Source of the DNA: Pyrus communis
Taxonomy: Eukaryota; Streptophyta; Magnoliopsida; Rosales; Rosaceae
Direction of reading: 5' to 3'
Assembly (NCBI RefSeq): GCF_963583255.1
Contig: NC_084805.1
Span: forward strand, 4,915,060 to 4,979,059
Length of the DNA stretch: 64,000 nt
Part shown: positions 44,412 to 55,999 of the stretch, piece by piece
Position numbering within the stretch: the stretch's first letter is position 1
Layout: each line of letters starts with the position of its first letter
Notes under the pieces: model-generated
Databases searched by the model: none
What the model saw: the letters and a program-made list of their open reading frames with translations, nothing else
What the model was told of the DNA's origin: nothing
Made by a program: the position numbers and the translations under genes

Positions 44412-44855
44412 GGGGAATTTTAACGAAAAAGTCCTAATACTATTCACTTTAACGAAAAATCACATTTTTACATTAAAAAGTCAATCATGATACTATTCAC
44501 TTTACTCTTTATTTTGTCCTTATCGTTAAAACTCAAAGTTTTCAAACCATTTTTGTCACATCCCCGTCCGGGGAGGATCACTTCCTGGGCCCGCTCCACC
44601 ACCGTAGCACGATATTGTCCGCTTTGGGCTTAGCATTCCCTCACGATTTTGTTTTTGGAAACTCACGAGCAACTTCCCAGTGGATTACCCATCATGAGAT
44701 TGCTCAAGCCCCCTTCTCGCTTAACTTTGGAGTTCCTACGGAACCCGAAGCCAATGAGCTTCCAAAATACCTCGTGCTAGGTAGGGATGAGAATATACAT
44801 ATAAGGATCACTCCCTGGACGATGTGGGATCTTACAATTTTCATTAGTTTTCCTT
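44412..44855. mobile_element. 'TTTAACGAAAA' MITE split by a Cassandra-type LTR
   Basis: Left part 44412-44553: GGGAATTTTAACGAAAAAG, CACTTTAACGAAAAATC, CTTATCGTTAAAACTCAAAG. Right part 44842-44855: TCATTAGTTTTCCTT. The repeated TTTAACGAAAAA word and its inverted GTTAAAA counterpart are typical of an abundant small element of Rosaceae genomes, as I remember it. Its own target duplication was not determined. Confidence 0.5.
44554..44836 (-). mobile_element. Cassandra-type TRIM solo LTR with 5S-rRNA-like core
   Basis: On the minus strand it starts TGTAAGATCCCACATCG and ends GGGATGTGACA; the 5-bp duplication ATTTT is at 44549-44553 and 44837-44841. Its centre reads GAACTCCAAAGTTAAGCGAG, then GATGGGTAATCCACTGGGAA and GTTGCTCGTGAG. 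This parallels the 5S rRNA 3' half (GAACTCCGAAGTTAAGCG..., GATGGGTGACCTCCTGGGAAG), including the A-box and C-box of the RNA polymerase III internal promoter. A 5S-like promoter in the LTR is the defining feature of Cassandra terminal-repeat retrotransposons in miniature. Only one LTR (283 bp) is present. Confidence 0.88.
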
Positions 44856-45281
44856 AAAAAAAAAAAGCCATTTTTTTTTATGATGTATTTGATAAAGTTT
44901 ATTTAATAAAAGCAAATGTTTTTAGTAACAAAACTAAATTAGGCTTAAATATTAAAAAGCTCCTTATTTATTACTCATGTGGCCAATTTACTCCATGTGT
45001 TTTCAATTTGCCCGATTTATTCCATGCAGATAGGATTTAAACAATTATATGCAAGAAATCATTTTAAATTAATTTAATCAAACGTTTTCTAGTTTTCGCA
45101 GCAAACTTGGATATCCAAATCATTTCTTTCGAATTCCGTCATCCAAATGAAGCCTTCGATTTCGAAAGAAAAAAGCAGTTGAAACATGGTGGAGTTTGAG
45201 CCGCTTCTTGGCTCAAATGGCTTGCATCAGTATGCAAATGGAGACAGAAGGGAATATGCAGATGTCCAATGCCCTACAAAT
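44856..45281. other. No gene recognised
   Basis: AT-rich intergenic DNA with no identified element. Confidence 0.4.
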
Positions 45282-45916
45282 TAGGGGTGGGTTCAAAAAA
45301 TCGGACCAAACACTGAACCAGAACCAAAAAATCGAAAAGAAAATAAAAAGCTGAACTGAAAATGAAAAAACCGAACTAAACCACACCTTATGGGTTCAGT
45401 TTCAGTTTTGAAGGTTCGGAAACTGAACCAAACCAAATCGAACCGAATCCCTTTACACTTTATGAATGCATGCCCATGATGTTTCTTTGGTGAAGCTTTA
45501 TTGCAAAGTTTGAAACTAACCTAGGGCATTTCAAGGAGCATACTTGGTCCAAATAGGAAGGATGTTTCATTGATTATAAAGGAAAGTTTTGGAAGGCTTT
45601 AGAACTTGAAAGAACTTCTCTATTTGTTTGCTTTTTGAATGAGTACGGTGATCATTTTTCTTTGAAATTGAGGTTGTTGATAGAATAAGATTGGTTTATA
45701 TTATTTTGTATATATACAACTACCTTCCACTTTCCCTATTTTCATTTTCTTATTATTAGTCTATTAATGCAAGCCTATTTTCTAAATTTCATAATAAAAA
45801 AAAAAGATCAAGTTTTATAAAATAAAATAAAAAACTAAAACCGTACCGAAGCCAAACCAAACAAACGAAACCCAAAAAAAACAAACCGAATGAAACCGAA
45901 CCTACCCCTACCCCTA
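45282..45916. mobile_element. hAT-like MITE (635 bp)
   Basis: The ends are TAGGGGTGGGTTC and (complement) TAGGGGTAGGGGTAGGTTCGG. The subterminal regions are full of AACCGAA/CTGAACC words. Flanks CTACAAAT (45274-45281) and CTACTAAT (45917-45924) form an 8-bp duplication with one mismatch. Related in style to the element at 14252-15959. Confidence 0.7.
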
Positions 45917-46151
45917 CTACTAATGTCCTTCCTAAGAAGGGGCAATTGAAATTCTGTGACTGAATACAAGAGTCTATGTTAACCGAAGGAAGATGGAAGT
46001 ACTCCATTATCGAAAATTTCTCCCATTGATTTCATTGAATACAGCCACATGCCAATGAAGATATCCGTTAAATTCAGAGACACGAGAGGGCGAGTAGCAA
46101 GAAAAAGAGAGAGGTACCTCGAAAGAAAACATCCAAATTATTGCTTCTGAC

Positions 46152-47182
46152 CTACTTGATCGTTATGTAGCGATTTGTCCCATGTCTGGCCCAGTATTCT
46201 TTCAAATCCAGCGGTATTGACAAATCATGACCATCTGCTGCTAGCCGACTAAGCAATCTAGTAAAAACACTTCCGCTCATCTTCCGCCCACCCATCCGGG
46301 CATGGCGCTTATTTGGCATCTGAGGTAGTGGATACATAGACATATGGGTGGTGCAACAAGATGACTGCCACCCGCCATTCCCCCATTTGTAGCACTGCCG
46401 CGGAATTCCAGTGCATGAACAAACTGGCACTGGCATTGTAGACTCGTCGAAAGAGACAAGATTCAAACCCAAATCATGAGTATCCCACTCTGATTTATAC
46501 TTAATCCCATCCGAGGAAGCCTGCCTATTCAAATCTTCGCCTACTTTTTTCCGTGACTGCTTTGCCCTGGATGCCTTGTTCTCCTTTGCTCGCTTTGTCT
46601 GACGTGACTTGACAGCTTCAGGAGATATAACTGAAATAGGGTAGGCCTCAGTTATATGCACATCTTTTGTGCTGTAATGAACATCAGCCAGGGTAACTGA
46701 ATGGTTTGAGGGGCGCTGCACGCGTTTAGATCCACGTTGAGCTCCACCACCCAACGGGAAGTTGACAGCATTATCCCGCGAATGAAGGGCTGCATAGGCG
46801 TTGTCCCGTTCCATCAGGGCACTATCACGCTGAGCTAGTGCCTCATCTCGCTGACGGAGTGCCTCATCTCTTGTAGCCAAGGCTTCATTCTTTTCAGCAA
46901 GTGCTGCATTCCGTTCTCGAATAGCAGCATCCCTGTCAGCAATAATGGACATGATCTTCTTGTTCATAACTAAGGCATTTGGTTCCTTCGCTTGCTGTTG
47001 GGTCATCATATTCCACTGCACATTTCAATTCTACCCCATTCAAATGATCTATAATTGCATTAGAAAACAAACGTATTAACAGCACATAGTAAAACATGCT
47101 TTCTTCTTACCGGCGATGCCACCCCCCCTCTGTAATAGTCCATCTTGTGTCTCCCATTTTCATGTTGCCGACCATCATCCAT
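46152..47182 (-). CDS. BPC6: BASIC PENTACYSTEINE transcription factor, class II (BPC4/5/6-like, GAGA-binding)
   Basis: Exon 1 is 47182-47111 ([20 protein letters not shown]...) and exon 2 is 47015-46152; the joined protein is 311 residues. Residues about 40-95 form an alanine-rich coiled coil built from heptad-like repeats ([20 protein letters not shown]). A basic Lys/Arg segment ([20 protein letters not shown]) follows as a likely nuclear signal. The C-terminal 100 residues are the BPC DNA-binding domain: [56 protein letters not shown] and the terminus [10 protein letters not shown]. The five conserved cysteines are present. BPCs bind (GA)n/(CT)n elements and recruit Polycomb. The coiled-coil N-terminus marks class II. 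The splice joining is supported by a GT donor at 47110, an AG at 47016 and the family N-terminus MDDGxxxENGRHK. Confidence 0.93.
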
Positions 47183-47779
47183 TTTCGAAATATTAGCAGC
47201 AAGTGCTGAAAATTTTAACCACTAAAACGTTCGTTAACATCTGGAGTCAGTGAGACACAGATCTTGCCTATTAAAATGAGAACTCAAAACCGAACAGAAA
47301 AACTCTATTTCAAGTTAAAGACTTAAAACAATAACAAAGTAACGGATCGAAGAAAGTCTCTTGAAACAATTATTTATATTTAGAGATGGAAAGAAATTTG
47401 AAGTCTTTTCAGATTTTGTGGATTAAAATGACATCCAAAATTAAATCCAATTCCACAGAGAAACTACATGCCTTGGTAAAAAGCACCAATCTGACGAAAC
47501 AATGCCCATAAATCACAGAAACAGCTCAATCCTCTAGCTGTTAGAGAAAGGTTTGTTCTGAGTGTGAAATGCGAACGTATCACAAAGTAGCAGAGACTCT
47601 TAATAGCAAATACAACCCAAAACACACTAGTCTTTTCAAAAAGCATATTTACACATAATCATCTCGCCAAATCAGTCAAAAGTTATGCTACAAAAAAATA
47701 GCCACATTACTGAAATGTTATCATATCCATCAAGTCATGTACTAAGAAATATTTCAAATTCTACTCAAAAAAGAAAAAC

Positions 47780-48480
47780 AGCTCTAATAGCATGAAAGTT
47801 GTGCTAATGATAGTGGAAATTCTTCTGTAGCATACTGCATACATCACGAAGAAGACAAGAAAATGAAAAGGGTGCAAGTCCATCAGATGCTCACTGTAAA
47901 TTACAACTGCTAATAGTATCACCAGCTCAGTCCCTGACCACAGAATGATGCTAATAACCTACACAAATCAAATCATGTACTAAAAGGTATTTCAAAAACC
48001 ATGGAGTGTTGTAATGGTATTGACATTGTTTCTGTAGCTTACTTTACAAAGAAGACAAGAAAGCAAGGGGTGCAACGTCAATCAGATGCATAGAGAAAAT
48101 TACAACTATTAATAGCATGCCCACCTGAGCCCTGACCATAGAATCATGCTATTACATTAATAAATCAAATATGAACTACAAATATCTCAAGTAGCATGAA
48201 CAGTTCTAATGAAATGGACATTGCTTCTGCGGCCTAAAGGCTTTTACGTCACACATTGCACACTATAAATGATAAGAATACTTCTTTTTATAACCTTAAG
48301 GTTGTTCCTAAAATCTTTCTGAAAAAAATGTATCTTATATCTCATTTCCGCAAATGTTAAACATCATTATTTTCAAACACTTCAAAATGACATGGACATT
48401 GCTTCAGCAGCTAACTTCACAATGAAGACAAGATACTGAAGAGGGTACAATGTCCATCAATGCTTAGGAAGGTTGTAACT
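47780..48480. repeat. Three to four degenerate direct repeats (about 180-200 bp units)
   Basis: Recurring order of words: (T/G)CTAATG...TGG(A/T)(A/C)ATT...TTCTGTAGC, GAAGACAAGA, GGGTGCAA, CATCAGATGC, TTACAACT(G/A)(C/T)TAATA, CCTGACCA. Units are near 47800, 48000, 48190 (partial) and 48395. They lie in the presumed leader intron of the BPC gene. Confidence 0.6.
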
Positions 48481-49407
48481 TCTGATACCATCACCAAGTG
48501 ATCATGGAGTCAGTACAAACATGAAATTCTGGTCTATATGGAACAGTCGAGAGGGTAAGATTTATTTGATAATATCCCACCCCCATGATACATATACTAT
48601 TTCTATCATTTTCATCTTCTTTATTATTAGTGGGTACTTTTTACATCCCATCCCAAACCACTTGAGCCAAACCCAAAAGAGCACTGCCATTGTTAAAAGA
48701 GATTCTTAGATTTTAATCATCAAAATGCAAAGTGTTGAAGTCTGGTACAAAATACATCGTTTCAACAGAAATTGACCCAGGTGGACTGAACACGCTGTTT
48801 ATAGAAAGTTTGAAACATAAAACACCTTTATTGAATACAAATACAATTAACAAGAATATGGGTTAGTCATATCAAAAAAGTGTGAGCTACACATTGAGAA
48901 AGAGTTCTGATTTTGCATTAATACCTTAGGAAGTGTAAAATACAAATTTTAAGCAAACAAAGAAAGAGACTATTTTCCAGGGCACACAATAAGAAAACTA
49001 GAATACTTCAAAACTTACCCTTTCCTCCTCTCCTGCTATCTGCTGACCGAATACCATGAATACGTCCCCATGCTTAATAAAGCTAAAGTTACAGGTACAC
49101 AATAAGTGGGAAATGTGTTGCAGTTAGCACATATTGAATCCTACCTGAAACACTCCAAAGGGAAAAAAATATATGTTAGTTGCAGGAGGCTTATACATAT
49201 GCAAGAACACGTGAATATGCAATTATGCATATACAAGTATACATATAATAGTTTGAAAGAATAACATGTGTGCATGCTTAAATTTAAATATCATTACACA
49301 TAATTACAGTTAGTGATAAAGAAGTGAGATCCAGTCATAACTTCAAAGTACAATGTCATTACACATATAAGGGCAGCCATCATTAAAATGACCGACATAT
49401 TGAAGAA

Positions 49408-49430
49408 GGGGGGGGGGGGGGGGGGGGGGG
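49408..49430. repeat. G23 homopolymer
   Basis: 23 consecutive G on the plus strand (C on the sense strand of the BPC leader), followed by TGTGTGG. It is a possible G-quadruplex on the template strand, and a length that is prone to sequencing error. Confidence 0.9.
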
Positions 49431-50673
49431 TGTGTGGAAGTAACAACAACAAACAAATATCTTTCTGAAACTATAGCATTATGAAATCACTAGGTATAAG
49501 CGAGTACCCAAAAAAGTGGAAGCTTTGCACTAAACGCTTATTCGATGGTGATGGAAAACTACGATTCTTTAAAATAAATAAAGAAAAAAGAATGTCCCTA
49601 TTTCAAACTTTAGAACTGCTTAATATTTGTTTGTTGCAGTTTTAAACTATTCAGTAACTTATGGTCTCAAAAGTGAACAAGTACGTATTCATCAACAGGT
49701 TTAATATTCCTAAAAACGCAAATCCTTTACACTTTCAAGCACTCTGTTGCAGTCCTCAACTCGTGTAAACAATCATTCACGAGCTCAAAATATATGCTGT
49801 TACAACCTAACTGTGATTCATCTCTTCCACTATCAAACAGTAGCAAGACTTTTTTTTTTTTGTTATTTTTGTTCAATTTGATTAAATCGAAATCCTAAAC
49901 ACAACTACTAATCTCTCAGTGACATTAACAAACCAAAATGCAAGCAGTCGCCCTCTTTCTCTTGCAAACTAAATCACCGGCTAATATCTAAACAAGTACG
50001 AGCTAAACGCGCGCAACTCCGAAGTACACAGCTCAATCTCAGACAAAATATTCAGATTTCGACGAGAAAAAAAGGGTTTAAAACCTCATTCTCATGTTCA
50101 ATTCAACTGCTTATCTCTCTATCACATTATACCACCGCAAACCAAATTCAAATGTTGTTCAAATTGATTAAATCAAAATCTTAATTCAACTACTAATCTC
50201 TCTATTAAATTAGCCTCAATTATTGATCAAGATTTGCCTAACTAATCACACTAACTAAACGTGCAACATATCCAAGTGTTAAAAGGACAAAGCAGAAAGA
50301 AGAAACGGTAATTCGAACAAGCATGAGCTGAACAGAAGCAATTTTACAGAGATTAAACAGCTCAATCTCAGTCAAAACATAGAGATAATCCGCCTTCAGA
50401 AGAAAAAGCAAAAAATGTGTATTGAAATACTAATTGAATGATAAAAATTTCGAATATCCGGCGCTGGAGCTTCACTGAAATTAGGTTTCCGAGCAGGAAA
50501 TTTCGAATGAGGATCTCCGAGATTGAAGCTAGAAAACTCGAAAGCTCGGAAGCTTGAAGCGTAGAGAGTGTGAAGGAGAATAACTCACAGAAATTGAAGA
50601 ATCCGCATAGACTCCGATCGATTCGCGTACTTTCAAGTTTCAAGTGTTTCCGTTTTCTGAAAGAACAAACAGC

Positions 50674-50675
<2 letters not shown>

Positions 50676-50709
<34 letters not shown>
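50676..50709. repeat. (GA)n/(CT)n microsatellite in the BPC 5' leader
   Basis: 17 GA units with GA-rich continuation to about 50727. In BPC sense orientation this is (CT)n in the first untranslated exon or core promoter. Confidence 0.92.
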
Positions 50710-50716
<7 letters not shown>

Positions 50717-50760
50717 GGGAGAGAGGCTGGCGTGGTGAGTGTGATTTTCTGTCGTGCGTC

Positions 50761-51082
50761 AATCATTTTCGTGCAATATAGAACGACATCGTTACGGTGC
50801 AATCAAGTTCAAAAAAACGACAACTTCAAACATTCTAGATTTTTGGGTGCAATTTTGCTCACTTTGCTAAATTTTTTTGGTGTGGGCCACTCGCCCGCTT
50901 AAGAAACATATGAGGTGCACAAATTGAATCTTTTGAATAATATACCGTGGGAGAATTGGTTAGATAATTGAGAATGAATCTATATGGACTTAAGATTCGA
51001 CACCATGATAAAATACTATCCGCATGATTAGACCATGTTCTGAACCATTGTATTTGAGTCCGATTATATTTTTACTCACCCC
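50761..51082. other. Promoter side of the BPC gene
   Basis: Upstream flank of the BPC gene; no distinct element is recognised. Confidence 0.35.
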
Positions 51083-51515
51083 TTAAATTAGAGAAATTTT
51101 TAGGTGCAAATAGTTTACTTCACTCGTCCACCCAAAGTGCACATTAAAGGGAGCCATATACATCGTTGCATAATGCTCTGCTAGAATAGGATCATGCACA
51201 GTGGCGAGGCCTGAAATTGTCGGGAGAAGAGGCGAAAACGAGTACTGTTGACCAATAACTCCTTGGAACAATTTCTCAATCACATGAAGACCCAACGGAT
51301 CATAGAACACGCAAGGCTTTTTCTCTATGTTCTCTTACATAGGAATCTGGTTTACGTATTTAAAAACAGTTTCAGAGAAATCGTTGTTACAGGAGGGCTC
51401 AGTCTTAGACAAAGAGAATAAGCCTCCATCTGGTGGACTCAAACTATTATATGGAACAAATGACTCCACTTGTTGTCGTGCTAACTTTAGGAACAATATT
51501 CATTTATGAGGTTTG
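51083..51515 (-). pseudogene. Fragment of a GRAS protein N-terminal region (SCL14/SCL33-like)
   Basis: The minus strand shows FVPYNSLSPPDGGLFSLSKT, then NDFSETVFKYVNQIPM, an in-frame stop, and EKKPCVFYDPLGLHVIEKLF continuing GQQYSFSP. This parallels the conserved DFSD(S/T)VLKYISQ...MEE.PCM(F).D.LALQ...EKS.YE.LG.KYP stretch before the GRAS domain in scarecrow-like 14/33 proteins, which are transcriptional co-regulators. The stop at the normally Glu position after 'PM' and the absence of a GRAS domain show that it is dead. Confidence 0.65.
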
Positions 51516-53999
51516 GAATTGTGTTGAATTGGGTGAAAAGGTTAGGCCATTAATACTTAAACCATTCATGTAATCAGGAGTTCCACTGAAAGTTGTGTAA
51601 TTGGTACCAAGTGGAATACACTACAATAAAAACTTAGAAGTAACTATACTGACTAGTCAGATGAACTAGTCAACTGAGTACAGTTGTTAGATATCCACAA
51701 GCATATAAACCAAGTAAACTGATATTGCTAAAGCAAGACAAATGATCTCCAATTATTGTTTTAGCCTTTGTTCTTGAGTTAAGTTTACTTAGTTAACAAA
51801 GTGTCAATACTAGCACATCCTACAAAGTTTATCTCCAACAATGATTATTTGGACATAAATGTAACTTTGTTAACCCACCTCTGGGTTAACAAAACCGAAA
51901 ACTCTCCACTGAGTCCAATCCATTAGTGTACCTAAGGTTCATACAAAGACCACACAAGCTCAATTCCTAGATATCTATCTACGGAACAGCTTTACCTTTG
52001 TGCAATCTCGCCTTACACGAGACGGACTCCTTTGGTCTTCACGAAGTGACAGCTGCTCCTGAGCTCATCACCTTGTGGCACTGAGATCAACACGATCAAT
52101 GAAATGATATGATGTGCTCATGAAATGAGATTCAATGACTAGTCAAGTTCTCTAGTCAAACAATTGAAGAAGAACCTAACATGAATCCAAATACTTAGTC
52201 TAAGAAACATATGAAACTTTGACGATTAGACTAAGAACTTAATGCAAAACCATGAATACAATGCAACCCTAATATGCAGTGATTGGGTATTTGTGCATGA
52301 GATGGTTTTGAGGCTAGGGTTTTGGTTTGGAAGCTTAAGAGGTAGCTCTAGGCTAAATGCATTCTTTTCTTGAAAATGTGAAAATCCTAACCAAGGAACA
52401 AATGAAACCTTGAAAATCCTCATAATGGAAGAGATGGATCAAACAAAGGAACAAGGAGACACGTGTCATGAGCCAAAGAGACCTTCCCAAATCAAGGGTG
52501 AGAGATTCACGCACGAGAACAGGTGTCAGATGGCTCATGTGGGCTATCTTATTTTGCGTGCCTAGACAACTGGAAAACATAAAAATTCTGACTAGACAAC
52601 TACACTAAACAAAAAGATTTTGGAAAAAAATAAGTGTGACATGCATATGCAAATGTATGATTCAAACCTTTTGTAATGAAGATGGTTGGTGCCTTGAAGA
52701 TTTAATTCCAGCAAAAATCTCAGATCAGCATTGCATCTTAATTCTAAACTATGAGCATGTCTAGTACCAGATACAAGATTTGACAAGAGAAACCAAACAA
52801 TAAAACTAGTATTTAACGAGTTGGATGATTCATAACAATCATAGAAATACACAATATCTGGGTACAATTGTAAACTCTAGAACCCCTCTAAAACTTAGAG
52901 ATTCAACACACAAAATGATGAAATTTAAAGATTTAATCTCATAGACAAATTCAGAAGAAACCCATCAAAAAAATTAAAGCATACTAACAAGAATAGATCA
53001 GAAACAAAATTGAAAACCCTCAAAAACCCATCAGGGAAATTGAAAAACATCAAAAACCCATCAGAGTTTTTGCAGGTTTATTGCTCATAAAGCAAAGGGT
53101 TTTAAGTGGAAGGCTCTAAGAACAAGCAAATATCGAACCTTTACCAATAGGAAGACAAAGAACACGGTTTTGGAAATGGGTGGAACACGATTGCTCTACT
53201 TTGATTGGCTTTGGAAATAAGAAACCCACGAGCCTAAACAACGTCGTCCCACTTACAAAATTTTTAATTTTTGTTTTATCAGGACCAAGATGACTTCATT
53301 TTGACCTGAATTTTTCAAAAATGATTAAACTTGCGCACAGCTTTGCTGTGCAAAACTAGAGCAAACCCAGATTGCATGTTTCCAACGAGACTAGATGGGC
53401 GAAACCAACACTCCTGCCTTGATTTCCGACGAGGGGAGGGGCAAATGCCCCTCTTTGCTACTCTGTAGCTTCGCCATTGATCGTGCAAGATATGGATGTG
53501 GAGTCTTCCTTGTGTGTTTCTTAGACAGACAGATTATTTATATCCAAGATTTTTTTTCCTTAGATAGACATAAAGGGGATGTAAAAAAATCAATTTAAGG
53601 GGTAAGTTGTGTTAAACTAAAATTCAAGGTTGTTGTGGCCTTTTTTTTGTTGGAAGGCTTAATCGGGCTCGTTGAGTGTCAGGCCATGGTCAACAGTGAA
53701 TGAAGTTTGTGTCTCCCATTTTTGAGTTAGCGAGATCAAGGCTTTTCAAATGAGAAGCGAATACTAGGGTACTTCTTCTTTGTGTTTTTCCGTGGAGGTA
53801 CTAAATGTTCAGTTTGGTGGTTTGTGGCTTGATGTTGAATAAAAAAGGTAATTCGTAACAATGGAGTTTGGTATGGGAGGCATGAAGTGTGGGAGTTGAC
53901 GGCCCACAAATTTAGTAAATGAGAATGCATGAGTCTTCCTTGACCTTCGTTGTGTTTGGGTTTAAGAGAGGATTTCCATGGGCTTGGTGATGGATGAGT
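51516..53999. other. No gene recognised
   Basis: AT-rich intergenic DNA. Short direct repeats CAAAAACCCATCAG(A/G)G occur at 53010-53065, and GACTAGTCA-type words near 51650. The scattered 60-90-codon ORFs show no family features. Confidence 0.35.
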
Positions 54000-55310
54000 C
54001 AATATTATATTATATATTTTATCATATTCTTAGTATTAATTTGGTAATTCTTTTTGCAGAATTTTGATACATTGCTTTATATTTTCAATACAGGACATTT
54101 GACTTCATCTGGAGCAAAATATGACCAAACAAATAAATTTTGGAGTGATTCAAATTGAAGGACGTTCGTGTCAAAATTTGAGATTTTTCTACCAAATAGT
54201 TATTTTCTAGCTATTAAATAAAGGAGCAGTGCGCATTGCTAGAAAGTGACATTTTTGGGCTTAAATTGCGTTTTTGGAGCCCAACATGACCTCAGATGGG
54301 TTCGTGGCCTTCTGGATAAGTGTTCAGAATAGTCCAAACTTTAAATCTAGCTATTTTGGGCTAGTTTTGAAGCTGATATGGGTCTAGAACGTGGCTGTGC
54401 AGATTTCTAGGCGAATTTACCAAGTCAATTTAGGATTATGTTTCCTATTTTATTTCAATTTATTTAGTTTTCTAGTCTGATTCTAGGCCCTTTTACTAGG
54501 ATGATTTTATTTAGAGTAGTATAAATAAGCCTTTTGGCAGACTTAGGGTTTTTTTGGTAGAACGTATGCAATTTTTGGGAGAAGACTTCGGGAAAAGCTT
54601 AATGATTTCAAGACTTATACTTTCAGTTATTTTCATTCTTTTTCTAGTTTAATACAATTATGTTGATTTTAACCATGATCCTTAACAAGAATATGTAGTC
54701 TCTTTTTAATTTTCTTATGAATTTATGCATGCAAGTTTTGGATTGTTAATCACAGTGCTTTAAACTATCTATTTGTCTTAGTGATTCACGACCATTAGAA
54801 TATTTAGAAAAGTAATTTGATGCAATTTTGGCGGAGTGTTGTCCCTAAAATTGACTAAGGCTTCTTGTGGTTAACATGTGTAACTACTTAGGATGCACGA
54901 CACATCTTAGGAGTTATATGGTTTTTCAAAAGGTTTGCACAAAACTTAATGAGTCTTGTATGTTCACATTCGATCTGAACATCACAGACGGGTTGCATGT
55001 TAGATATACGTTCCATATTGGGGGTTCCAAGTAGGGTATACTTTAGGAACACTTAACCTTCAAAATATGCATGTGTAATTCATAAGGAATTAGAAGGACT
55101 ACGTAGGATTGTTAGGGTGACGGTGGAACCCTAGTGCTTTTCCAAATTTGTTTCTCAAAATCTTTTCTCTTTGATGTGTTTCCTTTTTAATTGGGTATTA
55201 GTTGCTTTCCCTAAATTACTTTTATTAAAATTCTTTTTTTTTACTTTTAAATTCAAAATCAAACTTTTCCAATCTTTACTTTCAGATGAGTTTCTATTAT
55301 GGTGGTTGAG
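54000..55310 (+). repeat. Probable LTR-retrotransposon LTR/leader remnant
   Basis: A long non-coding stretch has a TATA-like AGTATAAATAAGCC at 54519 preceded by TTTATTTAGAG, followed by C/T-rich leader-like DNA. The composition is typical of plant Gypsy-type LTRs. No paired LTR, primer site or ORF was found, so the call is tentative. Confidence 0.35.
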
Positions 55311-55360
55311 GTTTCAAATAGTAGAAAGAAGGGAAGCATAAGGCTTGGTTTGTCACTAGT

Positions 55361-55603
55361 TGAAAAACAAAGAACAAACAAACTATGAAATTAGGGGTTT
55401 TATTAATGAAAAAATAGAGAAATAAAAATGCTGGGATGGTTACAAACTGACGGTTACTTTGTGACTAACTTGTTTTCAAGTGAATAACAAGCATCCTATT
55501 TATAATAAAATAAAACCTAATCTCTAAACAAAAACCCAATTCTAACGGGCTGGACCTAAAACTTAAACAATAAAATAACCTTAAATATTAATATTTTCCA
55601 ACA
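55361..55603 (-). mobile_element. Probable Copia 3' LTR with adjoining polypurine tract
   Basis: On the minus strand, GACGAAGGGG (polypurine tract, 55604-55613) precedes TGTTGGAAAATATTAATATT and the segment ends ...TTTGTTTTTCA. TG...CA ends and the PPT position fit an LTR of about 243 bp. The sense TATTTATAATA... element near 55500 lies on the opposite strand. No matching LTR was found nearby. Confidence 0.55.
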
Positions 55604-55613
55604 CCCCTTCGTC

Positions 55614-55999
55614 AAACTCATGTTGATACATGACATGAATTTGTTAACATCATGCGAATGCAAACTTAGTTTTTTTTTTTTTTTTGAAACCACGAATGCA
55701 AACTTAGTTAAGCAAACAGGTAGGTAGACAAATTTATTTCAGATATATGGTAGCTGGATCTGGATTCATATGACATATAGATTCAGGCAGGCAGATTTCG
55801 TTAAGCGCACATACCTTAATGCAGATTCAAGCAGGTAGATTCATTCGAACAGGAAAATGGTGGGCCTAAGAAAATAAACATGCAAATGGCCCCAGTCACT
55901 AACGAACGAGATTTCCAAATCTAAACTGCATCAACAAACAAACAGACGATCCAACTTATCACCATGTAAACGACATCTCTAGCAATATCACTCTAATGG
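55614..55999. other. Unclassified retroelement-like DNA
   Basis: It has a T17 run (55669-55685) and repeated GCAGGCAGATT/GCAGATTCA words (55785-55850). No coding is seen. Confidence 0.3.

Larger units (their letters stand above)
47183..50760 (-). promoter_or_regulatory. Long 5' leader of the BPC gene: untranslated exon(s) and introns
   Basis: No coding gene is recognised in 3.5 kb upstream of the BPC start codon. A likely first untranslated exon lies around 50594-50760 on the minus strand; it contains a (CT)n run and ends at a consensus donor TTTCT|GTGAGT near 50593. Class II BPC genes are known for intron-containing leaders. The stretch also contains a G23 tract. 47780-48480 has three degenerate repeats of the TGTAGCATACT/AGAAGACAAGAAA/GGGTGCAA type. 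Confidence 0.5.

Noticed and set aside
44640..44760. Genuine 5S rRNA gene
   Set aside because: Similarity is restricted to the 3' half of 5S and is bounded by LTR ends TG...CA and a 5-bp duplication.
44615..44857. 80-codon ORF on the plus strand
   Set aside because: It is the complement of the Cassandra-type 5S-like LTR, not a gene.
50368..50802. 144-codon minus-strand ORF with a SLSLSLSL run
   Set aside because: It translates the (CT)n tract and leader of the BPC gene; there are no family features, and a consensus splice donor lies inside it.
53395..54002. ORFs of 67 and 88 codons
   Set aside because: No splice context, no motifs, and composition like surrounding non-coding DNA.
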